A stretch of 64,000 nucleotides of DNA from Kiloniellaceae bacterium (lineage in GTDB: Bacteria > Pseudomonadota > Alphaproteobacteria > Kiloniellales > Kiloniellaceae): positions 10,844 to 74,843 of the forward strand of contig JAJFGK010000066.1 in assembly GCA_021776195.1 (NCBI GenBank). The letters run 5' to 3'. Below the pieces are notes generated by a model that was given only the letters and a program-made list of their open reading frames with translations, was not told the DNA's origin and did not search any database. Numbering within the stretch: the first letter of the stretch is position 1; every line of letters begins with the position of its first letter. A program made the position numbers and the translations under genes. Shown in pieces: positions 35,464 to 43,843 of the stretch.

Positions 35464-36642
35464 CTACCAGACGTTGGCTTCCTTGACCCTGCGCCCCGCG
35501 GGAATGCGGTCATAGGCGAAGGTCGCAAGATCCAGGCTGCGCGCTTCGCCGTAGAGGATCAACTCCGACAGGTAGCGCCCGGCGGCCGGCGACTGCTGAA
35601 TACCGTGGCCCGAGAACCCGTTGCAGAAGAGAAAATTGGCGATTTCCGGGTGCGGTCCGAGGACCGCGTTCTGGTCGAAGGCGTTGTAGTCGTAAAGGCC
35701 GGCCCAGGCGCTGGTCAGTTTGATCGACTCGAAGGCCGGAATTCGGTGCGCGATCGTCGGCCAGTTGACCGCCTCGAAAGAGGCGTAGTCGAGCTCCAGG
35801 TCATCGCAATCGGAATCCTGGTCTTCCGGCGGCGACACGATGGTGATGAAGCTGGTGCCCTCGTTGCGCACCACCACGCCGGACGGATCGATGGTCAGCG
35901 GCATCGCCGGCAGTGCCTCTCGGCAATCGAAGACATAGGTCATGCGCTTGCGCGGCCCCACGGGCAGGTCGATCCCGGCCAATGCCGCGACGGCACCGGC
36001 CTGCGGTCCCGCACAGTTGATGGCCAGGCCGCAGGAGAGCTCAGTTCCCGAGGCGAGGCGCAGGCTGGTAACCTTGTTTTCCCGGCGCTCGATCCCGGCG
36101 ACCTCGTCTTCGATATAGACCGCGCCCAGGGCGCGTGCCTTGCGGCGAAAGGCCTGGAGCAGGCTGTTGGGATCGAGCCAGCCCTCGTTGGAAGCGCCAA
36201 AACCGGCCCCGGCAAGCCCCTCGGTGTTGATCCAGGGGAAGCGTTCGGCGATCTCGTCCGGGGTCAGCAAGAGAATGTCGGCGCCTAACTCGCGCTGCAG
36301 GGCGATGTTCCGCTGCAGGATCGGCAGGCCGCTTTCACTGGCAGTGAAGAGGTAGCCGTTCTCGTGAAAGGCGAGATCCGGCGCCTCGCCATCGACCGCC
36401 AGAATCTCCGGGACCAGCTTGATGAATTCGGCGGCATAGAGCGACATCTGGATGTTCTCGCGGGTCGAGAACTGCTGCCTCAGGCCGCCCCAGGAACGCG
36501 GTGTCGAGGCCCGCGCATAGGTCGGGTCACGCTCCACGATGGCCACCCGGCCCTTGAAGTCCGGATTGGCGCAGAGGAAGTAGGCGATCGCACAGCCCAT
36601 CACCCCTCCGCCCAAGGCCACCACATCAAAACTGTCCGACAT
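35464..36642 (-). CDS. FAD-dependent oxidoreductase of the DAO family (sarcosine oxidase/DadA-like)
   Basis: A 392-residue flavoprotein that would oxidise an amine or amino acid (glycine derivative, proline or D-amino acid type). The ATG at 36642 starts directly before the FAD Rossmann motif VALGGGVMGCAIAYFL (about 7-22) with the acidic strand end VAIVERD; a longer upstream reading is not family-like. Other family segments: RASTPRSWGGLRQQFSTRENIQMS, where flavin contact occurs in sarcosine-oxidase-like enzymes, CAGPQAGAVAALAGIDLPVGPRKRM, and the C-terminal FCNGFSGHGIQQSPAAGRYLSEL. Pattern resembles the FOXRED1-like branch. No transport or catabolic partner is adjacent. Confidence 0.9.
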   Translation of the reverse strand: MSDSFDVVALGGGVMGCAIAYFLCANPDFKGRVAIVERDPTYARASTPRSWGGLRQQFSTRENIQMSLYAAEFIKLVPEILAVDGEAPDLAFHENGYLFTASESGLPILQRNIALQRELGADILLLTPDEIAERFPWINTEGLAGAGFGASNEGWLDPNSLLQAFRRKARALGAVYIEDEVAGIERRENKVTSLRLASGTELSCGLAINCAGPQAGAVAALAGIDLPVGPRKRMTYVFDCREALPAMPLTIDPSGVVVRNEGTSFITIVSPPEDQDSDCDDLELDYASFEAVNWPTIAHRIPAFESIKLTSAWAGLYDYNAFDQNAVLGPHPEIANFLFCNGFSGHGIQQSPAAGRYLSELILYGEARSLDLATFAYDRIPAGRRVKEANVW

Positions 36643-36980
36643 TGCCGCAATGCTCCAGATCGGAATTTGTTCCGGGCAACTGTCTTCAAGCGGTGGTTGG
36701 TCGTCAAGGAAAGACCGGCGTGCTGTCCCTGCGGAGAGCCACCATGATCGGTTCCCGCCAGGGAACAGGGCGGAAAGGTCGATTCTCACCGTCTTGGCCC
36801 TGCCGTCGGGTGATGCTAAGACTCGTTGGACGAACCCAAATGGTCGCCCAACAGGGCAGGTGAATAGGGCGATCCGGCTTGCCCCGGTGGCGGTGGCATG
36901 AAGCGCCCCGCGACGGGAAGAGGGCCGTGACAAGAGGGGATCGTGTGGGTACCGCGCAACTGATGGTCTAGGCACAGGCC

Positions 36981-37742
36981 ATGGGACCGCGGGCTGTTCA
37001 AGAGGGTGGAAACTTGTCGTTGGGCTTATATGAGCGTCGCTCCCGCCGTCGGCGGAGACTGTGGCTGGGGACGGCCAAGTGGGTGCTGGTTGTTGGCTTT
37101 TTCGTCGGTCTTGGCGCCTATGCCCACTATGTCGGCAGCAACCTCGCCAAGCACGAGGTTCAAGTACAAAAACAAAAGGTCCTCGAGCTCAAGGCGGAGA
37201 TCGCCAATCTGCAGGCCCACAAAGGCCGTCTGGAGAGCGAGCTTCGGGTTGCCGCCGATAAGGTGCTGGAGTGGGAGGAAGCCTATCATCGAGACGTGCC
37301 GAGCGGCGAGTTGAAGACCTTCCTCGATCAGATCGGCACCAAGCTCGACACCGGCCTCAGCAATGAGCGTCTGTCCTTTGTGATCGAGTCCGCCGCCGAG
37401 CCCCGCGAGTGCGAAACGATCCCGGTTGCCAAACGTTTCATCGTCCGCACGCCTTTGCACAGCGGTGCCAACGACTCGGTCTCCTTCGACCAAAGCAAGA
37501 TCACCGTGACCGCCGAGGGCACTTCGGCGATGAGCCCGCAAGGTCAGCCCGAAGCCTGGTTCGACAAGGACGAGGCCCTGACATTGAACTTTACCCGTTT
37601 GGGCGGAAAAAAGGTTGTCGCCCAGGGCACGCTCCCGCTCCACCATGCGCTCATCACCGAAGACGCCGAGTACCGCTTTATGGCTGAGCCGGGGCCGCGC
37701 GGATTTGTCGTGGTGACTGGCCAGCGCTGTCGCTATCCTTAA
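36981..37742 (+). CDS. Membrane-anchored coiled-coil protein of unknown function
   Basis: A 253-residue protein not recognised by family. A strongly basic patch (ERRSRRRRR) precedes one membrane segment (WVLVVGFFVGLGAYAHYV, about 34-52), then a coiled coil (LELKAEIANLQAHKGRLESELRVAADKVLEWEEAY, about 66-100), then a beta-rich soluble domain with two cysteines (ECETIPVAKRF; GQRCRYP at the end) probably in the periplasm. The start is uncertain: ATG at 36981 has a weak site, while TTG at 37014 follows GAGGGTGG. It precedes the MscS-type channel by about 70 bases on the same strand, so it may be an accessory of that channel; this is inference from position. Confidence 0.75.
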   Translation: MGPRAVQEGGNLSLGLYERRSRRRRRLWLGTAKWVLVVGFFVGLGAYAHYVGSNLAKHEVQVQKQKVLELKAEIANLQAHKGRLESELRVAADKVLEWEEAYHRDVPSGELKTFLDQIGTKLDTGLSNERLSFVIESAAEPRECETIPVAKRFIVRTPLHSGANDSVSFDQSKITVTAEGTSAMSPQGQPEAWFDKDEALTLNFTRLGGKKVVAQGTLPLHHALITEDAEYRFMAEPGPRGFVVVTGQRCRYP

Positions 37743-37811
37743 GGCGACGTGGGCCACCTGCCGTCTTTCCTCGAGACGGCCACGGCCTCTGAGCGAGAGA
37801 GTCGGGATCCA

Positions 37812-40205
37812 GTGAACAACCTGAAACGATTTGTTGTCTACCTGACGCTGCTCGCCTCGCTCTCCTGTCCCGCGGCTTGGGCGCAGACCGAAGCCGTCAA
37901 GGTGCCCTTCAACCAGCAAGCCGAGGGCTGGGTGCGGACGCTCGACTGGGCCGAGGTGCAGATCTCCATTCAGAGCTATTGGGACGACAAGGCGCTCGCC
38001 AGACTGCGCGCCCGGGTGGATGACGTCGCGGTCGAGGCCAAGGCGACGCGGGCCAAGGCCGAAACCGAACTCGCGGCCGTCGACCGCCTGTTGCAGGCTC
38101 TCGGCGACCCCGCGGCGGAGGCTGAAGAGCCGGCCAAGATCATGCAGTTGCGGGCGGCCTACAAGGCGGAGCGGGATTCTATCCAGACCCGCTTCAGTCA
38201 GAGCGGGCTGGTAATGGCCCGCAGTGAAGAACTGCAGCGGACCTTGACCCAACTTTCCCAGCAGGAGCGGTTTTCGCGTCTGCTCAACCAGGTGCCCCTA
38301 CCGATCCGGCCGAGCGTCATTGCCGAGGCGACGCCGCAGCTACTCGGCTATCTGGGCTCCCTGCTGGAGGCGCCGGTGGTTTGGTGGCGCTCCATTTCGG
38401 CCGAAACGGACGGCTACCGGCTCGCGTCGCACGCGCTCGCGATCCTGCTGCTCGCGGCTCTCCTAGGCTGGACCGTCCGACATTTCATCATCAAGTGGTT
38501 CGGCCGGGACAAGTCCATAGAGCGCCCCAGCTACACCCGCCGGGTGGGTGGCGCGCTCGCCGAGGGCGTATCGGGCGGTTTGGTCCCGGCGCTGATCTTC
38601 ACGGGACTCTATTTTCGCCTCACCAGCGATTCGGCGATCCTGACCGGCCTGTTCCGCGATCTGGCCGAGCAGTTTTGCATTGCCGCCATTTTGGTGGTCA
38701 CGGGCTGGTCCCTTCCACGCGCGGTGATGGCGTCGGGGCATCCTGGTTGGCGGTTGATCGATGTCGGAGAGGTAGAAGCGCGTCAGATCCAGCGCCGGCT
38801 GCTTGCCGTGACATTGCTTTTCGCCACCGACATCCTTCTGCGCGTCGGATTCTCGAACCTGACCGTCAGCGAGTCGTTTCTGTCCGTCTACAGTCTCGTG
38901 TTTTCCGGGTCGGAAGCGCTGGGTATCTTGTGGCTGACGCCTGGCCGGCTCTGGGTTTCGGCCGAGCGGTCTCTCATCGAGCGCGATGCGAAGGCAGGCC
39001 TTGGGTCGCGCAAAATACGGGTATCCCTGATATCGTTTTGGCGGCTTGTGCGCCGCCTCGTGGCTGCCATCGCGACTGTTGCCATTCTCGCGGTGGTCTT
39101 TGGTTTTGCCGCGCTTGGCACACGGCTGGTCTACAATATTCTCGCCAGCGCCCTGGTTATTGCGTTGCTTATTCTGGTGCGCAGCCTGCTGCGCGAGGTC
39201 ATTGGCTTTTCCACGTCCTCGCGCTTTGCCCAGGCGAAACTGGGCTTGCTGCACGGCACCCGTACGCTGATCAAGTTCTGGCTGCGCACGGCGCTCGATC
39301 TGACACTGCTTTTCTTCGGTGTAGTCTTATTGGTCGCCACCTGGGGCGCGCCCTTCGACGAGGTCTGGTTCTGGATCGGCAAGTTCATGGACGGCTTTAC
39401 CATCGGTGAGGTCACCATTTCGATCGGCGATATCCTGCTGGCGGTCGTGGTCTTCTCGGTGGTGTTGCTTCTGACCCGGCTGGGTCAGCGCTTCCTGACC
39501 GACACGCTGTTGCCGGCTTCGCGCTTCGACACCGGGCTCAGTCATTCGATTTCCGGCGGTCTTGGCTACTTTGGCCTGTTCCTGGCGATCACCCTCGCGG
39601 TGCTGGTGCTGGGTGTCGATTTCACCTCGGTCGCCCTGATCGCCGGTGCCCTGTCGGTCGGTATCGGTTTTGGGCTGCAAAACATCGTCAACAATTTCGT
39701 CTCCGGCATCATCCTGCTGATCGAGCGGCCGGTCCGGGTCGGCGATTGGGTCATCATCGGCCCGAACGAAGGGACGGTGAAGACGATCAATGTTCGGGCC
39801 ACGGAGATAGAGACCTTCCAGCGGGCCTCGATCATCGTGCCCAACTCCGAACTGCTATCCACGGCGGTCACCAACTGGACGCACAAGGACCGCTTCGGCC
39901 GAGTCGACGTTCCGGTGACCGTGGTCAGCGATTGCGACCCCAAGCGCGTCGAGGCGATCCTTTTGGAGATCGCCAAGGCGCACGAACGGGTGATCGACTG
40001 GCCGGAATCCTTTGTGTTGTTCCAGAAAATCAGCGGCGAAGGTCTGACATTGGAGATCAAGTGCTTCACCGCCGATGTTTTCTGGCAGTTCGTCATCGCC
40101 AGCGATCTGCGCTTCGCCATACACAAGCGCCTGGCCGAAGAGGGCATCGCCCTGGCCCTGCCGCACCGGGTGATTCATCAAGCGGCGGTGGACCCCACGG
40201 CCTGA
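37812..40205 (+). CDS. Large mechanosensitive channel of the MscS family (DUF3772-containing)
   Basis: A 797-residue inner-membrane channel that would open under osmotic down-shock. The start is taken as GTG at 37812; it gives a clean signal peptide (NNLKRFVVYLTLLASLSCPAAWAQ). A periplasmic helical domain (about 30-200, with coiled-coil features) resembles DUF3772, then about ten membrane segments, and the MscS core: VALIAGALSVGIGFGLQNIVNNFVSGIILLIERPVRVGDWVIIG (pore helix TM3 and the start of the beta domain) and TEIETFQRASIIVPNSELLSTAVTNWTHKD. The long N-terminal part places it with MscK/YbiO/YjeP-like large channels and not with the short MscS. Confidence 0.93.
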   Translation: MNNLKRFVVYLTLLASLSCPAAWAQTEAVKVPFNQQAEGWVRTLDWAEVQISIQSYWDDKALARLRARVDDVAVEAKATRAKAETELAAVDRLLQALGDPAAEAEEPAKIMQLRAAYKAERDSIQTRFSQSGLVMARSEELQRTLTQLSQQERFSRLLNQVPLPIRPSVIAEATPQLLGYLGSLLEAPVVWWRSISAETDGYRLASHALAILLLAALLGWTVRHFIIKWFGRDKSIERPSYTRRVGGALAEGVSGGLVPALIFTGLYFRLTSDSAILTGLFRDLAEQFCIAAILVVTGWSLPRAVMASGHPGWRLIDVGEVEARQIQRRLLAVTLLFATDILLRVGFSNLTVSESFLSVYSLVFSGSEALGILWLTPGRLWVSAERSLIERDAKAGLGSRKIRVSLISFWRLVRRLVAAIATVAILAVVFGFAALGTRLVYNILASALVIALLILVRSLLREVIGFSTSSRFAQAKLGLLHGTRTLIKFWLRTALDLTLLFFGVVLLVATWGAPFDEVWFWIGKFMDGFTIGEVTISIGDILLAVVVFSVVLLLTRLGQRFLTDTLLPASRFDTGLSHSISGGLGYFGLFLAITLAVLVLGVDFTSVALIAGALSVGIGFGLQNIVNNFVSGIILLIERPVRVGDWVIIGPNEGTVKTINVRATEIETFQRASIIVPNSELLSTAVTNWTHKDRFGRVDVPVTVVSDCDPKRVEAILLEIAKAHERVIDWPESFVLFQKISGEGLTLEIKCFTADVFWQFVIASDLRFAIHKRLAEEGIALALPHRVIHQAAVDPTA

Positions 40206-40277
40206 GAGAAAAGTTCGAGGCCGAGGTCTTCGCCTCTTGCCAGGCCTGACGGAAGATCATAGAACAGCGGATAAAAT

Positions 40278-40309
40278 TCACATCTGTTTGCGTGATTGAA
40301 TAATTTCAC
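40278..40309. promoter_or_regulatory. Possible operator: three alternating half-sites before rhodanese-metZ
   Basis: TCAC (40278-40281), GTGA (40292-40295) and TCAC (40306-40309) are spaced by exactly 10 bases each, in an AT-rich stretch 36-67 bases before the rhodanese start. The right-hand pair extends to TGCGTGA/TCACACA with one mismatch. The layout (repeated inverted half-sites every 14 bases) would suit a dimeric regulator binding cooperatively. A weak sigma70-like pair TTCACA-N18-TAATTT overlaps. Short half-sites make chance occurrence possible. Confidence 0.3.
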
Positions 40310-40344
40310 ACACAAATACACTGTTATTTGTTATGGAGGCCGCC

Positions 40345-40767
40345 GTGAACGAGAACTATGCCGGTGATCTTACCCCGCGCGACGCCTGGGAACTGTTGCG
40401 GCGCGAACCGACAGCGGCGCTGGTCGATGTGCGGACCGATGCCGAGTGGCGCTTTGTCGGACGGCCCGACCTGACACCCCTGGGTCGGGCCCTGCAGTTC
40501 GTGCCCTGGCAGCTCTTTCCCGACCTGCGGCGCAATGAGGATTTCGTCGCGGAGACGTCGGGGCTGGGCCTGTCCAAGGACCAGCCGCTGTTGTTCATCT
40601 GCCGCTCGGGCGCGCGATCCCGCCATGCCGCGATCGCCATGACGGCGGCGGGCTACGGCCCCTGCTACAACGTCGCCGAGGGGTTCGAAGGCGACAAGGA
40701 CGCCGAGGGCCACCGGGGCCGGATCGGCGGCTGGAAGGTGGCCGGCCTACCCTGGGACCAGGACTGA
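40345..40767 (+). CDS. Rhodanese-like domain protein
   Basis: A 140-residue single-domain sulfurtransferase-like protein. The GTG at 40345 has GGAGG 5 bases upstream; the ATG at 40333 sits inside that site's region. The active loop is FICRSGARSRHAA, the catalytic cysteine loop CRSGxR, with LVDVRTDAEWRFVGRPD upstream as the usual rhodanese CH2A segment. Such proteins carry sulfur as a persulfide on the cysteine. It lies immediately before metZ on the same strand, so it likely works in or alongside sulfide handling for homocysteine synthesis; this link is inferred from position. Confidence 0.92.
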   Translation: MNENYAGDLTPRDAWELLRREPTAALVDVRTDAEWRFVGRPDLTPLGRALQFVPWQLFPDLRRNEDFVAETSGLGLSKDQPLLFICRSGARSRHAAIAMTAAGYGPCYNVAEGFEGDKDAEGHRGRIGGWKVAGLPWDQD

Positions 40768-40800
40768 GGGGCGACAGATCCAATGGACGGAGACGCCTTC

Positions 40801-41991
40801 ATGACCGATCAACGCGGCCGGCGCGAGCAGACCCAACTGGTGCGCGGCGGGCTCGCGCGATCCGACTTCGATGAGACCGCCGAAGCCCTCTACCTGACCT
40901 CCGGCTATGTTTACGGCAGCGCCGAAGAAGCCGAGGCCGCCTTCAAGGGGGAAAGCGAGCGCTACATCTATTCGCGCTATGGCAACCCCACGGTGGCCAT
41001 GTTCGAGGAGCGCTTGCGGCTGCTCGAAGGCGCCGAGGCCTGCCGCGCGACCGCCAGCGGCATGGCCGCGGTTTGGACGTCGCTCTTGAGTCTCACCCGG
41101 GCAGGCGACCGTGTCGTCGCGTCGCGCGCGCTCTTCGGATCCTGCTGGTTCATCCTCTCGGAACTCCTGCCGCGCTATGGCGTGACCGTCACCTTCGTCG
41201 ACGGCACCGACCTGGGCCAGTGGGAAGCGGCGCTGAGGCCGGGCGCGGCGGCGGTCTTTCTGGAAAGCCCCTCGAACCCGACTCTGGAGATCATCGACCT
41301 TAAGGCGGTCTGCGACCTGGCCCACGCCGCCGGCGCCCGGGTCGTGGTCGACAATGTCTTCTCCTCGCCGATCTGGCAGCGCCCGCTGGAGTTCGGCGCC
41401 GATGTGGTGGTCTATTCCACCACCAAGCACATCGATGGCCAGGGCCGCACCCTGGGCGGCGCCATTCTGGGCACGGCGGACTACAACAAGAAACAGTTGG
41501 AGCCCTTCATCCGTCACACCGGCCCGGCCATGAGCCCCTTCAACGCCTGGGTCCTGGTGAAGGGCCTCGAGACCCTGAAACTGCGGGTCGTGGCCCATGG
41601 TCGCGGCGCGCTCGAACTGGCGCGCTTCCTCGAAGCGCAGCCCGGCATCTCGCGGGTTCTTTTTCCGGGCTTGGAAAGCCACCCGCAGTACGCCCTGGCG
41701 CGGCGTCAAATGGGCGGACCGGGTACCGTGCTGGCCTTCGATCTGGCGGGCGGCAAGGTGGCCGCCTTCAAGCTGTTGAACGCCTTGGGGCTGATCGATA
41801 TCTCCAACAATCTGGGCGACGCCAAGACCCTGGCGACCCACCCCGCCACCACCACCCATCAGCGCCTGACCCCGGAAGAGCGCGCCCATCTGGGCATCAC
41901 CGACGGCCTGCTGCGCATTTCGGTCGGTCTGGAAGACATCGAGGATCTCAAGGAGGACCTCTACCAGGCCTTGATCAAGGCGGTCAGGTAG
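40801..41991 (+). CDS. metZ: O-succinylhomoserine sulfhydrylase
   Basis: A PLP enzyme of the Cys/Met metabolism family that would make homocysteine from O-succinylhomoserine and sulfide, the direct route to methionine. The 396-residue length is normal. The ATG at 40801 follows GGAG with 8 bases spacing and fits family N-termini; ATG at 40783 is the alternative. Visible: QTQLVRGGLARSDFDETAEALYLTSGYVY, YIYSRYGNPTV, the PLP lysine in YSTTKHIDGQGRTLGG (Lys209), and HPATTTHQRLTPEERAHLGITDGLLRISVGLEDIEDL. The ALYLTSGYVYGSAEEAE wording is typical of MetZ more than of MetB. It forms a likely operon with the rhodanese gene and possibly the transaminase that follows. Confidence 0.92.
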   Translation: MTDQRGRREQTQLVRGGLARSDFDETAEALYLTSGYVYGSAEEAEAAFKGESERYIYSRYGNPTVAMFEERLRLLEGAEACRATASGMAAVWTSLLSLTRAGDRVVASRALFGSCWFILSELLPRYGVTVTFVDGTDLGQWEAALRPGAAAVFLESPSNPTLEIIDLKAVCDLAHAAGARVVVDNVFSSPIWQRPLEFGADVVVYSTTKHIDGQGRTLGGAILGTADYNKKQLEPFIRHTGPAMSPFNAWVLVKGLETLKLRVVAHGRGALELARFLEAQPGISRVLFPGLESHPQYALARRQMGGPGTVLAFDLAGGKVAAFKLLNALGLIDISNNLGDAKTLATHPATTTHQRLTPEERAHLGITDGLLRISVGLEDIEDLKEDLYQALIKAVR

Positions 41992-42028
41992 TCGCATCCT
42001 TGTCTCCTGCGGGGGAGGGAGGACGACC

Positions 42029-42979
42029 ATGACCGAAACGACCGACTGGTCCAAGGGGGCTGCCTTCGTCGAGGGCGCGATCGTCCCCATCGACGAAGCC
42101 AAGATCTCGGTGCTCGATTGGGGCTTCACCCGCTCCGATGTGACTTACGACGTGGTCCACGTCTGGCAGGGCGCTTTCTTCCGCCTGGACGACCATCTCG
42201 ACCGTTTCCAGGCCTCCATGGCCGCCCTGCGGATGAGCATCCCCCAAGACCGGGCGGCGGTCCGCGCCGTCGTGACGGATTGCGTGCGGCGCTCCGGCCT
42301 CAGGGACGCCTATGTCGCCCTGGTGGCGGCACGGGGCCGCCCGCAGGTTCCCGGCTCGCGCAAGGTCAGCGACTGCGCCAATCATCTGATCGCCTACGCG
42401 GTGCCATTCATCTGGGTCTTCACCCCCGAGGTTCAGGCGCGCGGCGCCCATCTGGTGATCGGCGGAGCCGAGCGCATCGCGCCGGCGGCGGTCGACCCCA
42501 CGGTGAAGAACTATCACTGGGGCGATTTGACCCGCGGCGTGCAGCAGGCCCAGGACAGCGAGGCCGACAGCGCCGTGCTGCTCGACCACGAGGGCTTCGT
42601 CACCGAGGGACCCGGTTTCAACATCTTCGCCATCATCGACGGCGCGGTGGTCAGCCCCGACCGCGGCGCCCTGGAGGGCATCACCCGGATGACCGTCTTC
42701 GAGCTCTGCGAGGCGCTCGGCATTGCCTGCCGCACCGGCCGGATCACCGCCGACGAGCTGCGCGAGGCCGACGAGATCTTCACCTCCACCACCGCCGGCG
42801 GGGTCATGCCGGTGGCGCGGATCGACGGCCGCATCCTGGGCAACGACCGGCCCGGCCCCCTGACCACGCGGATCCGTGATCTCTACTGGGCCTGGCACCA
42901 GGACGGCCGCTATGCCACGCCGGTCGACTATGCCACGCCGGCTGATCGCGACCGGGAAAAGATCGCGGGCGCGGCCTGA
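42029..42979 (+). CDS. Class IV aminotransferase, (R)-selective amine transaminase-like
   Basis: A 316-residue fold type IV PLP enzyme. The catalytic lysine is Lys160 in AAVDPTVKNYHWGDLTRG. Compared from memory with characterised (R)-amine transaminases (for example the Aspergillus terreus enzyme), it shares unusually long stretches: SDVTYDVVHVWQGAFFRLDDHLDRF, DPTVKN-x2-WGDL, TEGPGFNIFAIIDGAVVSPDRG and ADEIFTSTTAGGVMP. These distinguish it from branched-chain and D-alanine transaminases, though it would usually be labelled branched-chain aminotransferase. ATG follows GGGGGAGGGAGGA. It lies 37 bases after metZ on the same strand. The natural substrate is unknown. Confidence 0.88.
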   Translation: MTETTDWSKGAAFVEGAIVPIDEAKISVLDWGFTRSDVTYDVVHVWQGAFFRLDDHLDRFQASMAALRMSIPQDRAAVRAVVTDCVRRSGLRDAYVALVAARGRPQVPGSRKVSDCANHLIAYAVPFIWVFTPEVQARGAHLVIGGAERIAPAAVDPTVKNYHWGDLTRGVQQAQDSEADSAVLLDHEGFVTEGPGFNIFAIIDGAVVSPDRGALEGITRMTVFELCEALGIACRTGRITADELREADEIFTSTTAGGVMPVARIDGRILGNDRPGPLTTRIRDLYWAWHQDGRYATPVDYATPADRDREKIAGAA

Positions 42980-43102
42980 CGCGCCGTTCCAAATATTGTA
43001 CGATCCGAATACGATTGACTGGCAACCCGCCGCCGGCTCTCTGACTTTGGGCAAGGTGGCGGCACGGATACCGATCCGCTGTAACGGCTAGGATGGCAGA
43101 AG

Positions 43103-43813
43103 ATGCTTGAGCGACTCCATCTATCGCGCCGGGCCTTGGTGCGGGCCCTGTTGCTCGCGGGCGGCGCGACCCCGACCCTCTTGAACGCGGTGCGCTCGGC
43201 CCGGGCCATGTCGAAGGCGCCCATCGTCCCCGGCGTGCAGGAGTTCGAGGGCGATGTGCGCCTCAACAATCTACCGGTCCAACTTGGGCAGCTCGTGAAC
43301 CCGGGCGATATCGCGACCACCGGGCCGGCCAGCAGTGTCGCCATCGTGATCGGGCTGAACGCGTTCTTGCTGCGCGAGAACACCATGATCGAGTTCTATC
43401 CCTTCTACTTCGAAGAGGATGACGGCGGCATCACGGGAACGCTGAAGGTGGTGACCGGCGCCATGCTCTCGGTCTTCGGCAAGACCAGCGGGACGACCAT
43501 CAACACCGCCGTGGTCAGCGTGGGGATTCGCGGCACCGGCTGCTATGTCGACGCGCGCCCCGAGCGGACCTACGCTTGCCTGTGCTATGGCAGCGCCGAC
43601 CTCGTCGCGGCCTCGAGCGGCCGCCTGCTGGAGACGGTCACCACCACCTACCACGACAAGCCGCGCTACATTTATCCCCCCGGAGCGGCGGTCCCGATTG
43701 AAGCCGCCCCGGTGATCGACCATAGCGACGCCGAACTGCGTCTGCTCGAGTCCCTGGTCCACCGGCGCCCGCCCTTCGATGGCAGCGGTGGGCAAGGCCC
43801 CGACCGCTACTGA
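43103..43813 (+). CDS. Stand-alone FecR-like domain protein with Tat-like signal
   Basis: A 236-residue exported protein. The N-terminus LSRRALVRALLLAGGATPTLLNAVRSARA resembles a Tat signal (Arg9-Arg10). The mature part is a FecR-like domain (VNPGDIATTGPASSVAIVIGLNAFLLRENTMIEFYPFYFE; LKVVTGAMLSVFGK) and carries VSVGIRGTGCYVDARPERTYACLCYG with Cys147, Cys159 and Cys161. The same IGIRGT-plus-cysteines signature occurs in the two giant proteins of this window. There is no FecI sigma factor or TonB receptor beside it, so this is not a classical iron-dicitrate regulator. The ATG has AGGA 9 bases upstream. It follows the transaminase by 123 bases. Confidence 0.82.
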   Translation: MLERLHLSRRALVRALLLAGGATPTLLNAVRSARAMSKAPIVPGVQEFEGDVRLNNLPVQLGQLVNPGDIATTGPASSVAIVIGLNAFLLRENTMIEFYPFYFEEDDGGITGTLKVVTGAMLSVFGKTSGTTINTAVVSVGIRGTGCYVDARPERTYACLCYGSADLVAASSGRLLETVTTTYHDKPRYIYPPGAAVPIEAAPVIDHSDAELRLLESLVHRRPPFDGSGGQGPDRY

Positions 43814-43843
43814 GGCCGGGAGGACGACCCTGGCCCCGAGGCG

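Noticed and set aside
40206..40344. SAM-II riboswitch before rhodanese-metZ
   Set aside because: The SAM-II pseudoknot sequence pattern is not present in this AT-rich leader.
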